Positions 32,748 through 41,409 of a stretch of 64,000 nucleotides of DNA are shown here, piece after piece. The stretch is from assembly GCA_028709785.1 (NCBI GenBank), contig JAQUTK010000003.1:133607-197606 (forward strand). Direction: 5' to 3'. The notes beneath the pieces were generated by a model, which was not told where the DNA came from, searched no databases, and saw only the letters and a list, made by a program, of their open reading frames with translations. Numbering within the stretch: the stretch's first letter is position 1; every line of letters starts with the position of its first letter. The stretch is from Bacteroidales bacterium (GTDB taxonomy: Bacteria; Bacteroidota; Bacteroidia; Bacteroidales; JAQUTK01). The position numbers and the translations under genes are program-made.

Positions 32748-35105
32748 TTATTCTTCTGTCAGGCTCATTTCCTCAATACTCATGAAGTTCTTCCACTGAT
32801 CGGCTGCTGCATAGGCTTCTTTAGAGCCGATGGGCACGTACAATTTGCAGGTGTTCATGTTGTCAAATTCATAATTGCTGACAGTTGGTGGAGTTGGATT
32901 ATAGATGTAAAACTCTTTCAAACCGCTGCAACCCACAAAAGCATTACTTCCTATTGAAGTGACACTCGAAGGAAGTGTTATCGAAGTAAGACCAGTACAC
33001 TCGTAAAAAGCAGACATTCCTATTGAAGTGATGCTCGAAGGAAGCGTTATCGAAGTAAGACCGGTGCAATCCCCAAAAGCATAATCTCCTATCGAAGTGA
33101 CATTTGAAGGAACTGTATAGTGCGTTGCTTTGGCAGAAGGAAAAACTATAATTTTCTTTTTATCTTTGGTAAACAGCACCCCATCATCAGCAACAAAAGC
33201 TGTATTCCCTTTTTCAACAACAAACTGCGTTAAAGCATCACAGTAGAGAAAAGCTTCATTGCTTATCGAAGTGAGACTTGAAGGAAGCGTTATTGAGGTG
33301 AGGGCACTGCAATTTGTAAAAGTACCCATTTCTATTGAAATAATATTCTCTGGAATCGTTATTGAGGTAAGACTTTCACAATCGGAAAAAGCGCCCTTTC
33401 CGATTGACGTGACACTTGAAGGAATTGTTATAGAGGTAAGGGCTCTGCAATAATGGAAAGCTGACTCTCCAATTGATGCGACACCTGAAGGAATAGTAAT
33501 TGAAGTAAGTGCAGAGCAATTATAGAAAGCTACAGTTTCAATTGATGTGAGACTTGAAGGGAATGTAATTGAGGTAAGGGCTCTGCAATTATAGAAAGTT
33601 CCTGTTTCAATAGAGGTGACACTTGATGGAATTGTAATCGAGGAAAGGGCGCTGCAATTTCTGAAAGCATAAAGTTCTATTGACGTGACACTTGATGGAA
33701 TTGTAATTGAGGTGAGAGCCGTACAACCACTAAAAGCGCTGTTCCCTATTGATGTGACACTAGAAGGAATTGTAATTGACGTAAGGTCTATACAGTCAAC
33801 GAAAGCTGAATATGCAATACCAGTGACCGTGTAATTTTTTCCGTTATAATTAATATTGGATGGAATTTCGAAGTGACCGACAGGTTTAGTTACAACGCCA
33901 ATTACATCTACGGAAGTGCCGGTAGTATTCGATATGTATTTCAGGTTATCAACAGTAAACTCCACGATCGGCAACATGTCTGATTCCTCTATGTGTTGAA
34001 ATTCCTTCCATTCAGCAGCTGCCACATATGCTTCTCTGGAACCAATAGGCACATACAATTTGCAACTGCTCTTATCTATTCCAGACAGACCTTCCACACC
34101 AACAGATGGGGGAGTTGTGTTGCGGACGTAGATTTCATGCAATTTTGTACAACCGTAAAAGACAGAATCTCCCACAGAAGAGACACCTTCAGGGAGTGTG
34201 ATAGAGGTAAGATTTGTTGATGCAAAAGCGCGATTCCCAATTGAAGTGAGGCTTTCAGGGAGTCTGATTGAAGTTAGATATACATTACCCCAAAAAGCAT
34301 TCTTTCCGATCGAAGTAATACTTGAAGGAAGCGTAATTGAAGTAAGTCTGGTTTCGCGAAAAGCATCTCTCCCAATTGAAGTGACCGTATAGTTCTTTCC
34401 GAGATATGTCACACTTGAACGAATATTAATATCAGTAGTATTTTTACAAGGGCTACTTACATACGCTGTAGTTCCATCTTCATTTGTGGTATATCTGAAA
34501 ATATAATCTGAGAATTTGAGTATCGGTTCCTTGCTTGATTCCTCTATATTCTGAAACTCCTTCCATCCTTCGGCTGCAGCATACGCATCTTTTGAGCCTT
34601 CGGGCACGTATAATTTGCAACTACTTTTGTCAACCAGATAAAAGCAACCACTACCAACAGTGGGAGGAGCCGCATTGCGTATATAAATTCTTTTCAAGTT
34701 TGCACAATGGGTAAAAACGGAGTCACCGAGAGAAGTCATGCTCGAAGGAATCGTAATCCATGCAATACCAGTTGAAGCAAAAGAACCATCTCCGATAGAA
34801 GTCACTTTATCTGGAATAGCTATCCAAGCAAGATCTCTGCAATTACGAAATACAGAATCTCCAATAGAAGTGACAGTATAACTCTTTCCGGCATAAGTCA
34901 CTTCAGAGGGAATCTCCATCTCATAGGCAAACTTGTCGCCACAACCACTCAATTGTGCTGAAGTACCATTGTTAGTGGTATAACTCCAGTTTTCAACAGT
35001 GAAATGCAATGAAGGCCCTCGAAAACCACTTTCGTCGTCGTCTGAGCAGGATGAACAAATAGCAGTTAGGGCTATAAATAATGAAAGAAAGATGGCGTTT
35101 TTCAT
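32748..35105 (-). CDS. surface LRR (BspA-type) lipoprotein with three repeated modules
   Basis: A 785-residue lipoprotein with signal AICSSC (Cys20) followed by SDDDE, which fits the Bacteroides surface-export signal. It is built of three modules (about 33-190, 195-376 and 380-779). Each opens with a short beta segment (FTVENWSYTTNNGTSA; FSDYIFRYTTNEDGTTA; FTVDNLKYISNTTGTSV) and then Y-GK-YTVTSI. LRR_5 repeats follow, and each module closes with CKLYVPIGSKEAYAAADQWK-like sequence. The third module has about 13 repeats, many nearly identical (LTSITIPSSVTSIG). Such proteins act as adhesins. A promoter with both boxes lies 138-168 bp upstream. Confidence 0.92.
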   Translation of the reverse strand: MKNAIFLSLFIALTAICSSCSDDDESGFRGPSLHFTVENWSYTTNNGTSAQLSGCGDKFAYEMEIPSEVTYAGKSYTVTSIGDSVFRNCRDLAWIAIPDKVTSIGDGSFASTGIAWITIPSSMTSLGDSVFTHCANLKRIYIRNAAPPTVGSGCFYLVDKSSCKLYVPEGSKDAYAAAEGWKEFQNIEESSKEPILKFSDYIFRYTTNEDGTTAYVSSPCKNTTDINIRSSVTYLGKNYTVTSIGRDAFRETRLTSITLPSSITSIGKNAFWGNVYLTSIRLPESLTSIGNRAFASTNLTSITLPEGVSSVGDSVFYGCTKLHEIYVRNTTPPSVGVEGLSGIDKSSCKLYVPIGSREAYVAAAEWKEFQHIEESDMLPIVEFTVDNLKYISNTTGTSVDVIGVVTKPVGHFEIPSNINYNGKNYTVTGIAYSAFVDCIDLTSITIPSSVTSIGNSAFSGCTALTSITIPSSVTSIELYAFRNCSALSSITIPSSVTSIETGTFYNCRALTSITFPSSLTSIETVAFYNCSALTSITIPSGVASIGESAFHYCRALTSITIPSSVTSIGKGAFSDCESLTSITIPENIISIEMGTFTNCSALTSITLPSSLTSISNEAFLYCDALTQFVVEKGNTAFVADDGVLFTKDKKKIIVFPSAKATHYTVPSNVTSIGDYAFGDCTGLTSITLPSSITSIGMSAFYECTGLTSITLPSSVTSIGSNAFVGCSGLKEFYIYNPTPPTVSNYEFDNMNTCKLYVPIGSKEAYAAADQWKNFMSIEEMSLTEE

Positions 35106-35242
35106 GACCGTTGATTAAATATTTGGATACTCAATATAACAAACACAAGAGACCGGAAATAATCAACAAAATGGATTAGTTGATTATTGTATACATATGA
35201 AAGTTGTTGCTTAGTATTTCCACTAATATTCTTATTATTCTG

Positions 35243-35273
35243 CAAATGTAAACATGTTGTTTTAGTTTGCAAA
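35243..35273 (-). promoter_or_regulatory. promoter of the LRR lipoprotein gene
   Basis: On the minus strand TTTG (35270-35273), 19 bases and TACATTTG (35243-35250) match the Bacteroidota consensus. The leader would be about 130 nt, AT-rich, with nothing else recognised in it. Confidence 0.68.
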
Positions 35274-35310
35274 GTAATCCTAATTCGAATATAAATAAAA
35301 TTAAAGCTGA

Positions 35311-35802
35311 TCAGTTTGCAATTCTCAATATGTTTCCACTCACACCAATGCTGGTATATCGCTTCAAACCCTGATCGCCTTTTTTCCCATTGGTCGGGGC
35401 TCCATAGTTGAAGAGGCTGTAGATGCGGTTGCATTTCGGACAAGTCACTTGATAATTGGCGTTAGGAGCTGATGTTTGCGGAAAACTGTAGTTGGCACAG
35501 TTTGGACACGCACGGTCAAAACAGTAGAATTCGTCGAAGGAAGAGTGGTAAATGATGAGTCCCTGATAGCCTAACCCATAAGAGCTGATAGTTGGAAACC
35601 GTGGGTCAATGCGATCCAGCGTCAGATAGGTATCCGGTATGTTCAGACTGACAAGCTTTTCGGGGTGTGTCTGTGTGTCTTTATATGGGTTGAGAAGGCT
35701 GAGTGAGATGCTGAACTTTACATTAGGGATGTTGGATCTGTAATCATCCGTACATCCACTGATGATCAGAAGTGTCAGAAACAACCATACCCTCTGTTTC
35801 AT
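35311..35802 (-). CDS. small lipoprotein with four-cysteine (Rieske- or zinc-ribbon-like) domain
   Basis: A 163-residue lipoprotein with signal LLIISGC (Cys17). Its C-terminal half has CPNC (99-102) and CPKC (121-124) with an extra Cys94, then NYGAPTNGKKG and LKRYTSIGVSG. The tail and spacing resemble the end of Rieske domains. However, the histidines that ligate a Rieske [2Fe-2S] cluster are replaced by cysteines, so a zinc or rubredoxin-type iron site is more likely. Its start overlaps the aldo/keto reductase stop by four bases (ATGA), making it the last gene of the pyrE operon. A decayed copy of part of it lies at 32658-32735. Confidence 0.75.
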   Translation of the reverse strand: MKQRVWLFLTLLIISGCTDDYRSNIPNVKFSISLSLLNPYKDTQTHPEKLVSLNIPDTYLTLDRIDPRFPTISSYGLGYQGLIIYHSSFDEFYCFDRACPNCANYSFPQTSAPNANYQVTCPKCNRIYSLFNYGAPTNGKKGDQGLKRYTSIGVSGNILRIAN

Positions 35803-36746
35803 GACAACAACTGATTGATCTTCTGTAGTTCTTCTTCCGAAAAGGAGGTGTTCTCCAGTGCTTTGAGATTGTCAGCTACCTGTTCTTTTGAACTTACGCC
35901 GATGATGACTGAATTAACACGGTCGTCTTTCAACAGCCATGCCAGCGCCATCTCTGCCAGTGTTTGTCCGCGTTGGATCGCTATCGCCTGTAAACCTTTG
36001 ATCGTATCGATGTTTCGGCTTACCTGCTCTTCGGTGAGAAATCCGTTCTTTGCGGCGCGCGAGTCTTCGGGAATACCATGCAGGTATTTGTCGGTCAGCT
36101 GTCCCTGCGCTAATGGGGAGAAGGCGATAAATCCGATGCCGTACTTTGCAACGAGATCCAGGTGTTGCTCTTCGGGTTTGCGAACGAGCATGTTATATCT
36201 GTCCTGATAGATGAGGCAAGGGGTATGGTTTGCTTTGAGAAGCTCAAAGGCTTTTTGTGCTTGTTCGGGGGGATACTTGGAGATGCCGACATAGAGGGCT
36301 TTTCCCTGACGGACGATATCGCTGAGCGCTTGCATGGTCTCTTCGATCGGGGTCTGGGCGTCATATCGGTGTGAGTAAAAGATATCTACATAGTCCAGCT
36401 GCATCCGCTTCAGACTCTGGTCCAGACTGCTCATCAGACTCTTGCGCGAGGCTCCGTCACCATACGGGCCCGGCCACATCTCGTGACCTGCTTTGGTGGT
36501 GATGATCATCTCATCGCGGTGCGAAGCAAATTCTTCTTTGAGTATGCGCCCGAAGTTTATTTCTGCCGATCCGGGAGGAGGCCCATAGTTGTTTGCCAGA
36601 TCGAAATGGGTAATACCTTGCTCGAAGGCATATCGTAACATAGACTTGCAGCGGAGGGGGTCTGCATCCTTACCAAAGTTGTGCCACAGTCCCAATGCGA
36701 GACGTGAAAGCTGTAAGCCACTGGCGCCACATCGTCTGTATTCCAT
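35799..36746 (-). CDS. aldo/keto reductase (YghZ/L-glyceraldehyde-3-phosphate reductase type)
   Basis: A 315-residue NADPH-dependent oxidoreductase starting MEYRRCGASGLQLSRLALG. The catalytic tetrad is visible: Asp and Tyr in FDLANNYGPPPGSAE, Lys in TTKAGHEM and His in DIFYSHRYD. The C-terminal NADP-binding SVIIGVSSKEQVADNLKA is present. It resembles the YghZ/KAB branch, which reduces methylglyoxal or glyceraldehyde phosphate; the substrate is not certain. The gene lies five bases after argH and overlaps the following lipoprotein gene by four bases. Confidence 0.92.
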   Translation of the reverse strand: MEYRRCGASGLQLSRLALGLWHNFGKDADPLRCKSMLRYAFEQGITHFDLANNYGPPPGSAEINFGRILKEEFASHRDEMIITTKAGHEMWPGPYGDGASRKSLMSSLDQSLKRMQLDYVDIFYSHRYDAQTPIEETMQALSDIVRQGKALYVGISKYPPEQAQKAFELLKANHTPCLIYQDRYNMLVRKPEEQHLDLVAKYGIGFIAFSPLAQGQLTDKYLHGIPEDSRAAKNGFLTEEQVSRNIDTIKGLQAIAIQRGQTLAEMALAWLLKDDRVNSVIIGVSSKEQVADNLKALENTSFSEEELQKINQLLS

Positions 36747-36751
36747 CGTTT

Positions 36752-38092
36752 TTATCCTTTTATCAAAGCTGCTTCGGCCTTGTTGATTGTCTCAAAATGA
36801 AAACTTTGTAAGAGCTGTTGCATCAGTTCCTGTATCTTGTCGTTACAGAGGTTGCCGATGCTTCCTTCGTGTGTATGATGAATCTCTTTGTCCGAAACAA
36901 ATGTCCCAGCTTCGATAGAGAGACCTACCTGCTTGTAGGCATCGCGGAAAGGAACACCCGACAAGACCAACCGGTTTACCTCTTCCACACTGAAGATCGG
37001 AGCGTATCGCTCATCCTCAAGGATGTTTTTATTCACCTTCAGCTCCTTCAGGATATAGGTTACCATGCGGAGACAGTCGGTCAGTTCGTCGAAAGCGGGT
37101 AGAAAGACCTCTTTGATAATCTGATAGTCACGGAAATAACCGGATGGCAGGTTGTTGATAATGGAAGAGATCTGCTGCGGGAGGTTCTGTATCTTGTTGC
37201 ATTTGGCACGGGTGAGCTCAAATACGTCGGGGTTCTTCTTGTGCGGCATGATACTGGAACCTGTCGTACATTCGTCCGGCAGTTTGATGAAGCCGAAGTT
37301 CTGACTGTTGAACATGCAGCCGTCAAAGGCCAGTTTGGATAGTGTGGCTGCAATGGATGCCAAGGCAAAAGAGACGGAGCGTTCCATCTTGCCTCTGCCC
37401 ATCTGGGCATATATCACATTGTAATTCATGCTGTCAAAGCCAAGCAGATCGGTCGTCATCTGACGGTTGAGCGGAAACGAACTGCCATAGCCGGCTGCTG
37501 ATCCCAGCGGATTGCGGTTGCAGATCTTATAAGCGGCTTGCAGCAGTTGCAGATCATCCACCAGACTCTCTGCATACGCACCAAACCAAAGCCCGAACGA
37601 GGAGGGCATCGCAATCTGCAGGTGCGTATATCCCGGCATCAACACCTTTTTGTATTCTTCGCTTTTGGAAATAAGAATATCAAACATTTCACTGACGTTT
37701 GATGTCAGTTCCTGAATCTTATCACGGGTGAAGAGCTTGAGATCCACCAGTATCTGGTCATTGCGCGAACGACCACTGTGAATCTTCTTTCCCGTATCGC
37801 CCAACGTACGGGTAAGCATCAGTTCCACCTGGGAATGAACATCTTCCACACCGTCTTCGATGACGAAGTCGCCACTCTGTGCAATTGCATAAACAGCGCG
37901 CATCTCTTTCAGGAGAATCTCTTTCTCATCACGGGTCAAAAGTCCGACGCTTTCCAGCATCGTGACATGAGCCATTGATCCAAGTACGTCATATTTAGCA
38001 AGATAAAGATCCATTTCACGATCTTTCCCTACAGTAAAGCGGTCAATCTCTGCATTAACCGATACACTCTTTTCCCAAAGTTTCTGTGCCAC
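36752..38092 (-). CDS. argH: argininosuccinate lyase
   Basis: A 446-residue enzyme that splits argininosuccinate into arginine and fumarate in the last step of arginine synthesis. The fumarase/lyase signature GSSIMPHKKNPDVFE and the substrate-binding HSGRSRNDQ motif are present. The start is GTG, giving MAQKLWEKS, which matches the normal N-terminus of the family. The upstream gene ends three bases before it, leaving no room for a longer form. Other arginine genes are not in the window. Confidence 0.97.
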   Translation of the reverse strand: MAQKLWEKSVSVNAEIDRFTVGKDREMDLYLAKYDVLGSMAHVTMLESVGLLTRDEKEILLKEMRAVYAIAQSGDFVIEDGVEDVHSQVELMLTRTLGDTGKKIHSGRSRNDQILVDLKLFTRDKIQELTSNVSEMFDILISKSEEYKKVLMPGYTHLQIAMPSSFGLWFGAYAESLVDDLQLLQAAYKICNRNPLGSAAGYGSSFPLNRQMTTDLLGFDSMNYNVIYAQMGRGKMERSVSFALASIAATLSKLAFDGCMFNSQNFGFIKLPDECTTGSSIMPHKKNPDVFELTRAKCNKIQNLPQQISSIINNLPSGYFRDYQIIKEVFLPAFDELTDCLRMVTYILKELKVNKNILEDERYAPIFSVEEVNRLVLSGVPFRDAYKQVGLSIEAGTFVSDKEIHHTHEGSIGNLCNDKIQELMQQLLQSFHFETINKAEAALIKG

Positions 38093-38095
38093 GGG

Positions 38096-38509
38096 CTATT
38101 CGAAGTTTATTTTGGTCAGTAAATCTGCAATCTTGTCCACTCCCTCCTGAAGAGGTTTGGATACCATGCTCAGGACAAAAGGGTTCAGATCGGCGTGAAT
38201 CGTTATTTTTACCGCGGTTTCCTTCTCCTCCAGTTGCTTCAACTGAATCCATAAAAACAGTTCAAAAGGAGAATTCTCCGTCTTATATTTGATGGTCGTG
38301 CAAGGAGTGCGGTCCACAACCCGAAACGAAATTGTTCCGATCGGATCGACTGTGGCACGTAGTGTGTCTGCGTCAAATTCCAGATTTTTTACTTTGTCTT
38401 GTGGAATACGCGACTTAATCCTTTCCAGATTGTTTAAATCGGAAAGCATCAGATAGACTGATTCCGCGTTCTGTCGGATTCTTTTTGTTTCGCTCTGGAA
38501 ATCTGCCAT
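38096..38509 (-). CDS. SRPBCC/START-like family protein
   Basis: A 137-residue soluble protein with the helix-grip pattern typical of polyketide-cyclase/START-like folds: SVYLMLSDLNNLERIKSRIP near the N-terminus, FRVVDRTPCTTIKYKTE in the middle, and a long C-terminal helix (LQEGVDKIADLLTKI). Proteins of this kind bind hydrophobic ligands, but no ligand is known for this Bacteroidales group. It is one base from the pyrE stop and three bases before argH, clearly within one operon. Confidence 0.82.
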   Translation of the reverse strand: MADFQSETKRIRQNAESVYLMLSDLNNLERIKSRIPQDKVKNLEFDADTLRATVDPIGTISFRVVDRTPCTTIKYKTENSPFELFLWIQLKQLEEKETAVKITIHADLNPFVLSMVSKPLQEGVDKIADLLTKINFE

Positions 38510-38510
38510 A

Positions 38511-39149
38511 TTATTTATTTTTTCCCCACTCTGCCGGATTCTTTCTCCATTCTTCTAAAGTTTCCAGATCTTCTTCATTGATATAGTTGGTTTTTAACGC
38601 AACATCTACTACTGTGTCATAGTTGGAGAGGGGAGTCAGTGTGACTTTTGCTTCTTTGAAGCTAATCTCAGCCGCCGGAAGACCATAGGTGAAAATGGCC
38701 ATCATGCCCAATACCTCGCAGCCATGCAGACGGATCGCCTCCACCGCTTTCAGACTGCTGCCACCGGTAGAAACCAGGTCTTCAATAACAACGACTTTCT
38801 GTCCCGGACGAAGATCTCCTTCAATAAGGTTTTCCAAACCGTGATCCTTGGGGCTGGAGCGAACATATACGAAGGGTAATCCCAGTTCGTTGGCAACCAT
38901 CGCGCCTTGTGCGATAGCTCCGGTAGCAACACCGGCAATACATTCTGTTTCCGGATATTTCTCAAGAATCAGACGTGAAAGCTCTAATTTGATAAAGTTG
39001 CGGAGTGCAGGATATGAGAGAGTCTTGCGGTTGTCGCAATATATCGGCGATTGAATACCTGAAGACCATGTGAATGGATTCTGTGGCTGTAATTTGACTG
39101 CTTTAATCTTGAGCAGCCTTTCTGCGACTTGTTTTTCCAAGTTTTTCAT
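38511..39149 (-). CDS. pyrE: orotate phosphoribosyltransferase
   Basis: A 212-residue enzyme that joins orotate to PRPP to give OMP in pyrimidine synthesis. The PRPP-binding motif VVVIEDLVSTGGSS and the flexible catalytic loop region YVRSSPKDHG are clear. Length is normal. It is the first gene of an apparent five-gene operon (pyrE, SRPBCC, argH, aldo/keto reductase, lipoprotein). A -7 box lies 38 bp upstream. Confidence 0.97.
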   Translation of the reverse strand: MKNLEKQVAERLLKIKAVKLQPQNPFTWSSGIQSPIYCDNRKTLSYPALRNFIKLELSRLILEKYPETECIAGVATGAIAQGAMVANELGLPFVYVRSSPKDHGLENLIEGDLRPGQKVVVIEDLVSTGGSSLKAVEAIRLHGCEVLGMMAIFTYGLPAAEISFKEAKVTLTPLSNYDTVVDVALKTNYINEEDLETLEEWRKNPAEWGKNK

Positions 39150-39187
39150 ACAATTAACTGATTAAGTTATGATTCGGTAAACTTGCA

Positions 39188-39195
39188 CAAAAGTA
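39188..39195 (-). promoter_or_regulatory. predicted -7 box of the pyrE operon
   Basis: TACTTTTG on the minus strand lies 38 bases before the pyrE ATG, in the 93-bp gap after comF. No good upstream TTTG box was found. Confidence 0.55.
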
Positions 39196-39242
39196 ACGGT
39201 TTCCATTGAATATAGAAAAGAATCTTTCTTTTTTCCCTCATT

Positions 39243-39950
39243 TTAATTTTCAGCCAGGGCCAACGTAAAGACACTGATCTGTATGCCGGGTATTGTCAGC
39301 AAAACTTGCGCGCAGGCATCCATCGTGGCACCGGTCGTGAGAACATCATCTACCAACAGGATGTGCTTGCCGGCCAGTCTCTCCGGATAATCCACAAGAA
39401 ACGAATTCTTTACATTTTCCCAACGCTCATTTCTTTTGTGATGGGTCTGGCTATCGGTAGCGCGAATCTTTCGCAGACAATTCGTTTCTACACGGGAGTG
39501 AAGCATTTCCGCAATGCCATTGGCGAGATGTTCGCTCTGATTATATCCTCTTTTTCTTCTTTTGTCTTCCTGCATCGGCACCGGGATAATGAGATCAATG
39601 GTCTGGAAACAGGCATTACTTGCGAGCAACTGTCCGCTGATCTTTCCGAAATAAGTTGCCGCTTCTTTTGCTCCCTGGTATTTGATGGCATGGATGAGGC
39701 GTTGGGAATCTCCTCCTTTGTCGAAGTAGAGGAGTGATTCGGCTTTTGTAAAGGGAAAACGTCCTCTGAGGCGCATTTCTGTGTCGTTGTTCAGACTGAA
39801 CGGGTTTGTAATGTAAGGGAGTTTGGCCAGACAGTGGGTGCAGAGGTGCGGTTCAAAGGCAAACAGTTTATCCTGACAGAGTAGGCAGTAACGGGGAAAC
39901 AGTAGTTCGACGCATTGGTTCAACAGATGACGGATACTGATCTTTTTCAT
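39243..39950 (-). CDS. ComF family phosphoribosyltransferase-like protein
   Basis: The ATG at 39950 gives 235 residues and overlaps recX by four bases (ATGA); a longer frame would run further into recX. The N-terminal zinc-binding cysteines are CLLCQDKLF and CTHCL. The C-terminal PRPP-type motif is ILLVDDVLTTGATMDAC. ComF/GntX proteins are linked to DNA uptake or metabolism of incoming DNA, but their biochemical reaction is not settled. Confidence 0.9.
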   Translation of the reverse strand: MKKISIRHLLNQCVELLFPRYCLLCQDKLFAFEPHLCTHCLAKLPYITNPFSLNNDTEMRLRGRFPFTKAESLLYFDKGGDSQRLIHAIKYQGAKEAATYFGKISGQLLASNACFQTIDLIIPVPMQEDKRRKRGYNQSEHLANGIAEMLHSRVETNCLRKIRATDSQTHHKRNERWENVKNSFLVDYPERLAGKHILLVDDVLTTGATMDACAQVLLTIPGIQISVFTLALAEN

Positions 39951-40429
39951 TCTTCGTCTGTCGGTAAGGATAACTTCTTCAGGCACTTGAGTATATCTTC
40001 ATAGACAAAACCTCTTCCCAAAGCAAAACGGATCAGTTTGTTGCGACGCTCGTAATCGTTTTCTGCCTTGACACTTTTGTTTTTCGCCTGCAGGAGTGGA
40101 AGGAGCTGCTCCTCTACAGAGCCATTTTCTTTCTGTTCGTGGATGATCTGCCGGATGAGTTCCGGGGAGATCTGTTTCATACGTAAGGCATTGGTGATTT
40201 TCACGATGCCCCATTTGGAATACAAGGTTTTGTCGCGGACGAAAGCGTGGCAATACCGTTCTTCATCGACAAAATGCTCTTTGATCAGCCGGTCAATCAC
40301 CTCTTTGCGCTTCGCTTGCGGAAATTCCCACTGATCCATCTTCTTATGCAAATCGAAAAGGCAGCGTTCTCCTCTGGAGCAGTAGGCAGCCAGTTTGAAT
40401 AAGACCTCTTGTTCGGTTAACTCTTTCAT
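39947..40429 (-). CDS. recX: regulatory protein RecX
   Basis: A 160-residue, helix-rich protein with the three-helix repeats of RecX (LAAYCSRGERCLFDLHKKM, IDRLIKEHFVDEERYCHAFV, ALGRGFVYEDILKCL). RecX modulates RecA filaments. It lies between prmC and comF on the minus strand; no recA is nearby. The 62-bp gap to prmC contains a REP-like palindrome. Confidence 0.9.
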   Translation of the reverse strand: MKELTEQEVLFKLAAYCSRGERCLFDLHKKMDQWEFPQAKRKEVIDRLIKEHFVDEERYCHAFVRDKTLYSKWGIVKITNALRMKQISPELIRQIIHEQKENGSVEEQLLPLLQAKNKSVKAENDYERRNKLIRFALGRGFVYEDILKCLKKLSLPTDEE

Positions 40430-40446
40430 CTCTTCGTTTCTATAGG

Positions 40447-40473
40447 AGATTGCGGGTCAAGCCCGCAATGACG
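40447..40473. repeat. REP-like palindromic repeat between recX and prmC
   Basis: AGATTGCGGGTCAAGCCCGC followed by AATGACG is a short imperfect palindrome of a type often repeated in bacterial genomes. The same unit occurs in reverse orientation at 31216-31263. It is flanked by two similar stretches (GTTAACTCTTTCATCT and GTTAGTTCTTTCATCT), which could be a duplication made on insertion. Confidence 0.75.
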
Positions 40474-40491
40474 CTCGTTTGGTTAGTTCTT

Positions 40492-41325
40492 TCATCTTTT
40501 TGCCTTTATGATCCGGTCTTTGCCGAAGCAATCCTGAACCAGCTCCACCTGACTGAAACCGGCTGTATGCATGATTTCTTTGGTCTCTTTGCCATACGCC
40601 TGGTTGATTTCGAAATAAAGTGTTCCTTCCGGCGATAAGGCTTGCAAGGCAAGGGTGGCGATGCGCCGATAGAAAAGCAAGGGGTCTGCGTCGGGCACAA
40701 ACAGAGCAATGGCTGGTTCGTATCTGAGTACATTTTGTTCCATGACTTCTTTTTCCCTTTCCAGCACATAGGGTGGGTTGCTGACGATCACGTCAAAGGT
40801 TTCGGCGATGGACTCTTCCAGTATGTTCTTTTGTTGAAAGTCAACGACGACACTGTTTAACGACGCATTTTCACGGGCAATATCCAGTGCCTCGGCAGAG
40901 ATGTCCCAGGCGGAAACCTTGCATTGTGGCAGTCGGCTGGCTAGTGAAACGGCAATACATCCACTCCCGGTGCCAATGTCCAGCAGTCGGATCTCTTTTC
41001 CCGCCCACTCATCCGTTATGCGCATCACCAACTCTTCTGTTTCTGGTCTGGGAATCAACACACCCGGTCGCACATGGAAGATGAGACCGGAGAAATAACA
41101 CTCTCCGAGGATATATTGTATCGGTTCGTTGTTCTTCAGTCTTCCGGTCATCTGCCGGATTTGTTCCTGTTGCTCTGTGGTTAGTTTGCGGTCCCACTCT
41201 GCCAGCAGTTTCACCGAACTTATCCCTAGTATCTTTTCCAGTAAATAACGGGCAAAGACATTGATTTCTTCCGGTGAATAGTAGCCGGCCAGTGCCTGCC
41301 GTATCTCTTTTTTCGCGGATTGCAT
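40492..41325 (-). CDS. prmC: peptide chain release factor N5-glutamine methyltransferase
   Basis: A 277-residue enzyme that methylates the GGQ glutamine of release factors using SAM. It has the N-terminal helical domain (YYSPEEINVFARYLLEKILG), the RPETEELV motif, the SAM-binding LLDIGTGSGCIAVSLA and the catalytic SNPPYV. It is transcribed divergently from ribD with 84 bp between the starts, and is probably the first gene of prmC-recX-comF. Confidence 0.97.
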   Translation of the reverse strand: MQSAKKEIRQALAGYYSPEEINVFARYLLEKILGISSVKLLAEWDRKLTTEQQEQIRQMTGRLKNNEPIQYILGECYFSGLIFHVRPGVLIPRPETEELVMRITDEWAGKEIRLLDIGTGSGCIAVSLASRLPQCKVSAWDISAEALDIARENASLNSVVVDFQQKNILEESIAETFDVIVSNPPYVLEREKEVMEQNVLRYEPAIALFVPDADPLLFYRRIATLALQALSPEGTLYFEINQAYGKETKEIMHTAGFSQVELVQDCFGKDRIIKAKR

Positions 41326-41341
41326 GTGCGTTCTTTTGCAA

Positions 41342-41349
41342 CAAAAGTA
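41342..41349 (-). promoter_or_regulatory. predicted -7 box of prmC
   Basis: TACTTTTG on the minus strand lies 16 bases before the prmC ATG. It is back to back with the ribD -7 box, within the 84-bp divergent region. Confidence 0.5.
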
Positions 41350-41371
41350 CTATTTATAATTAAAAAAGCGC

Positions 41372-41379
41372 TATTTTTG
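41372..41379 (+). promoter_or_regulatory. predicted -7 box of ribD
   Basis: TATTTTTG fits TAnnTTTG and lies 30 bases before the chosen ribD ATG at 41410. It excludes the longer frame that starts at 41320, inside prmC. Confidence 0.55.
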
Positions 41380-41409
41380 TCTTGCACATATCAGAAAACA
41401 AGCGGACAG

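Noticed and set aside
33400-33780. Regularly spaced near-identical DNA repeats that could suggest a CRISPR array
   Set aside because: The spacing (about 69 bp) equals 23 codons and the repeats encode LRR units in frame; there are no unique spacers or cas genes.
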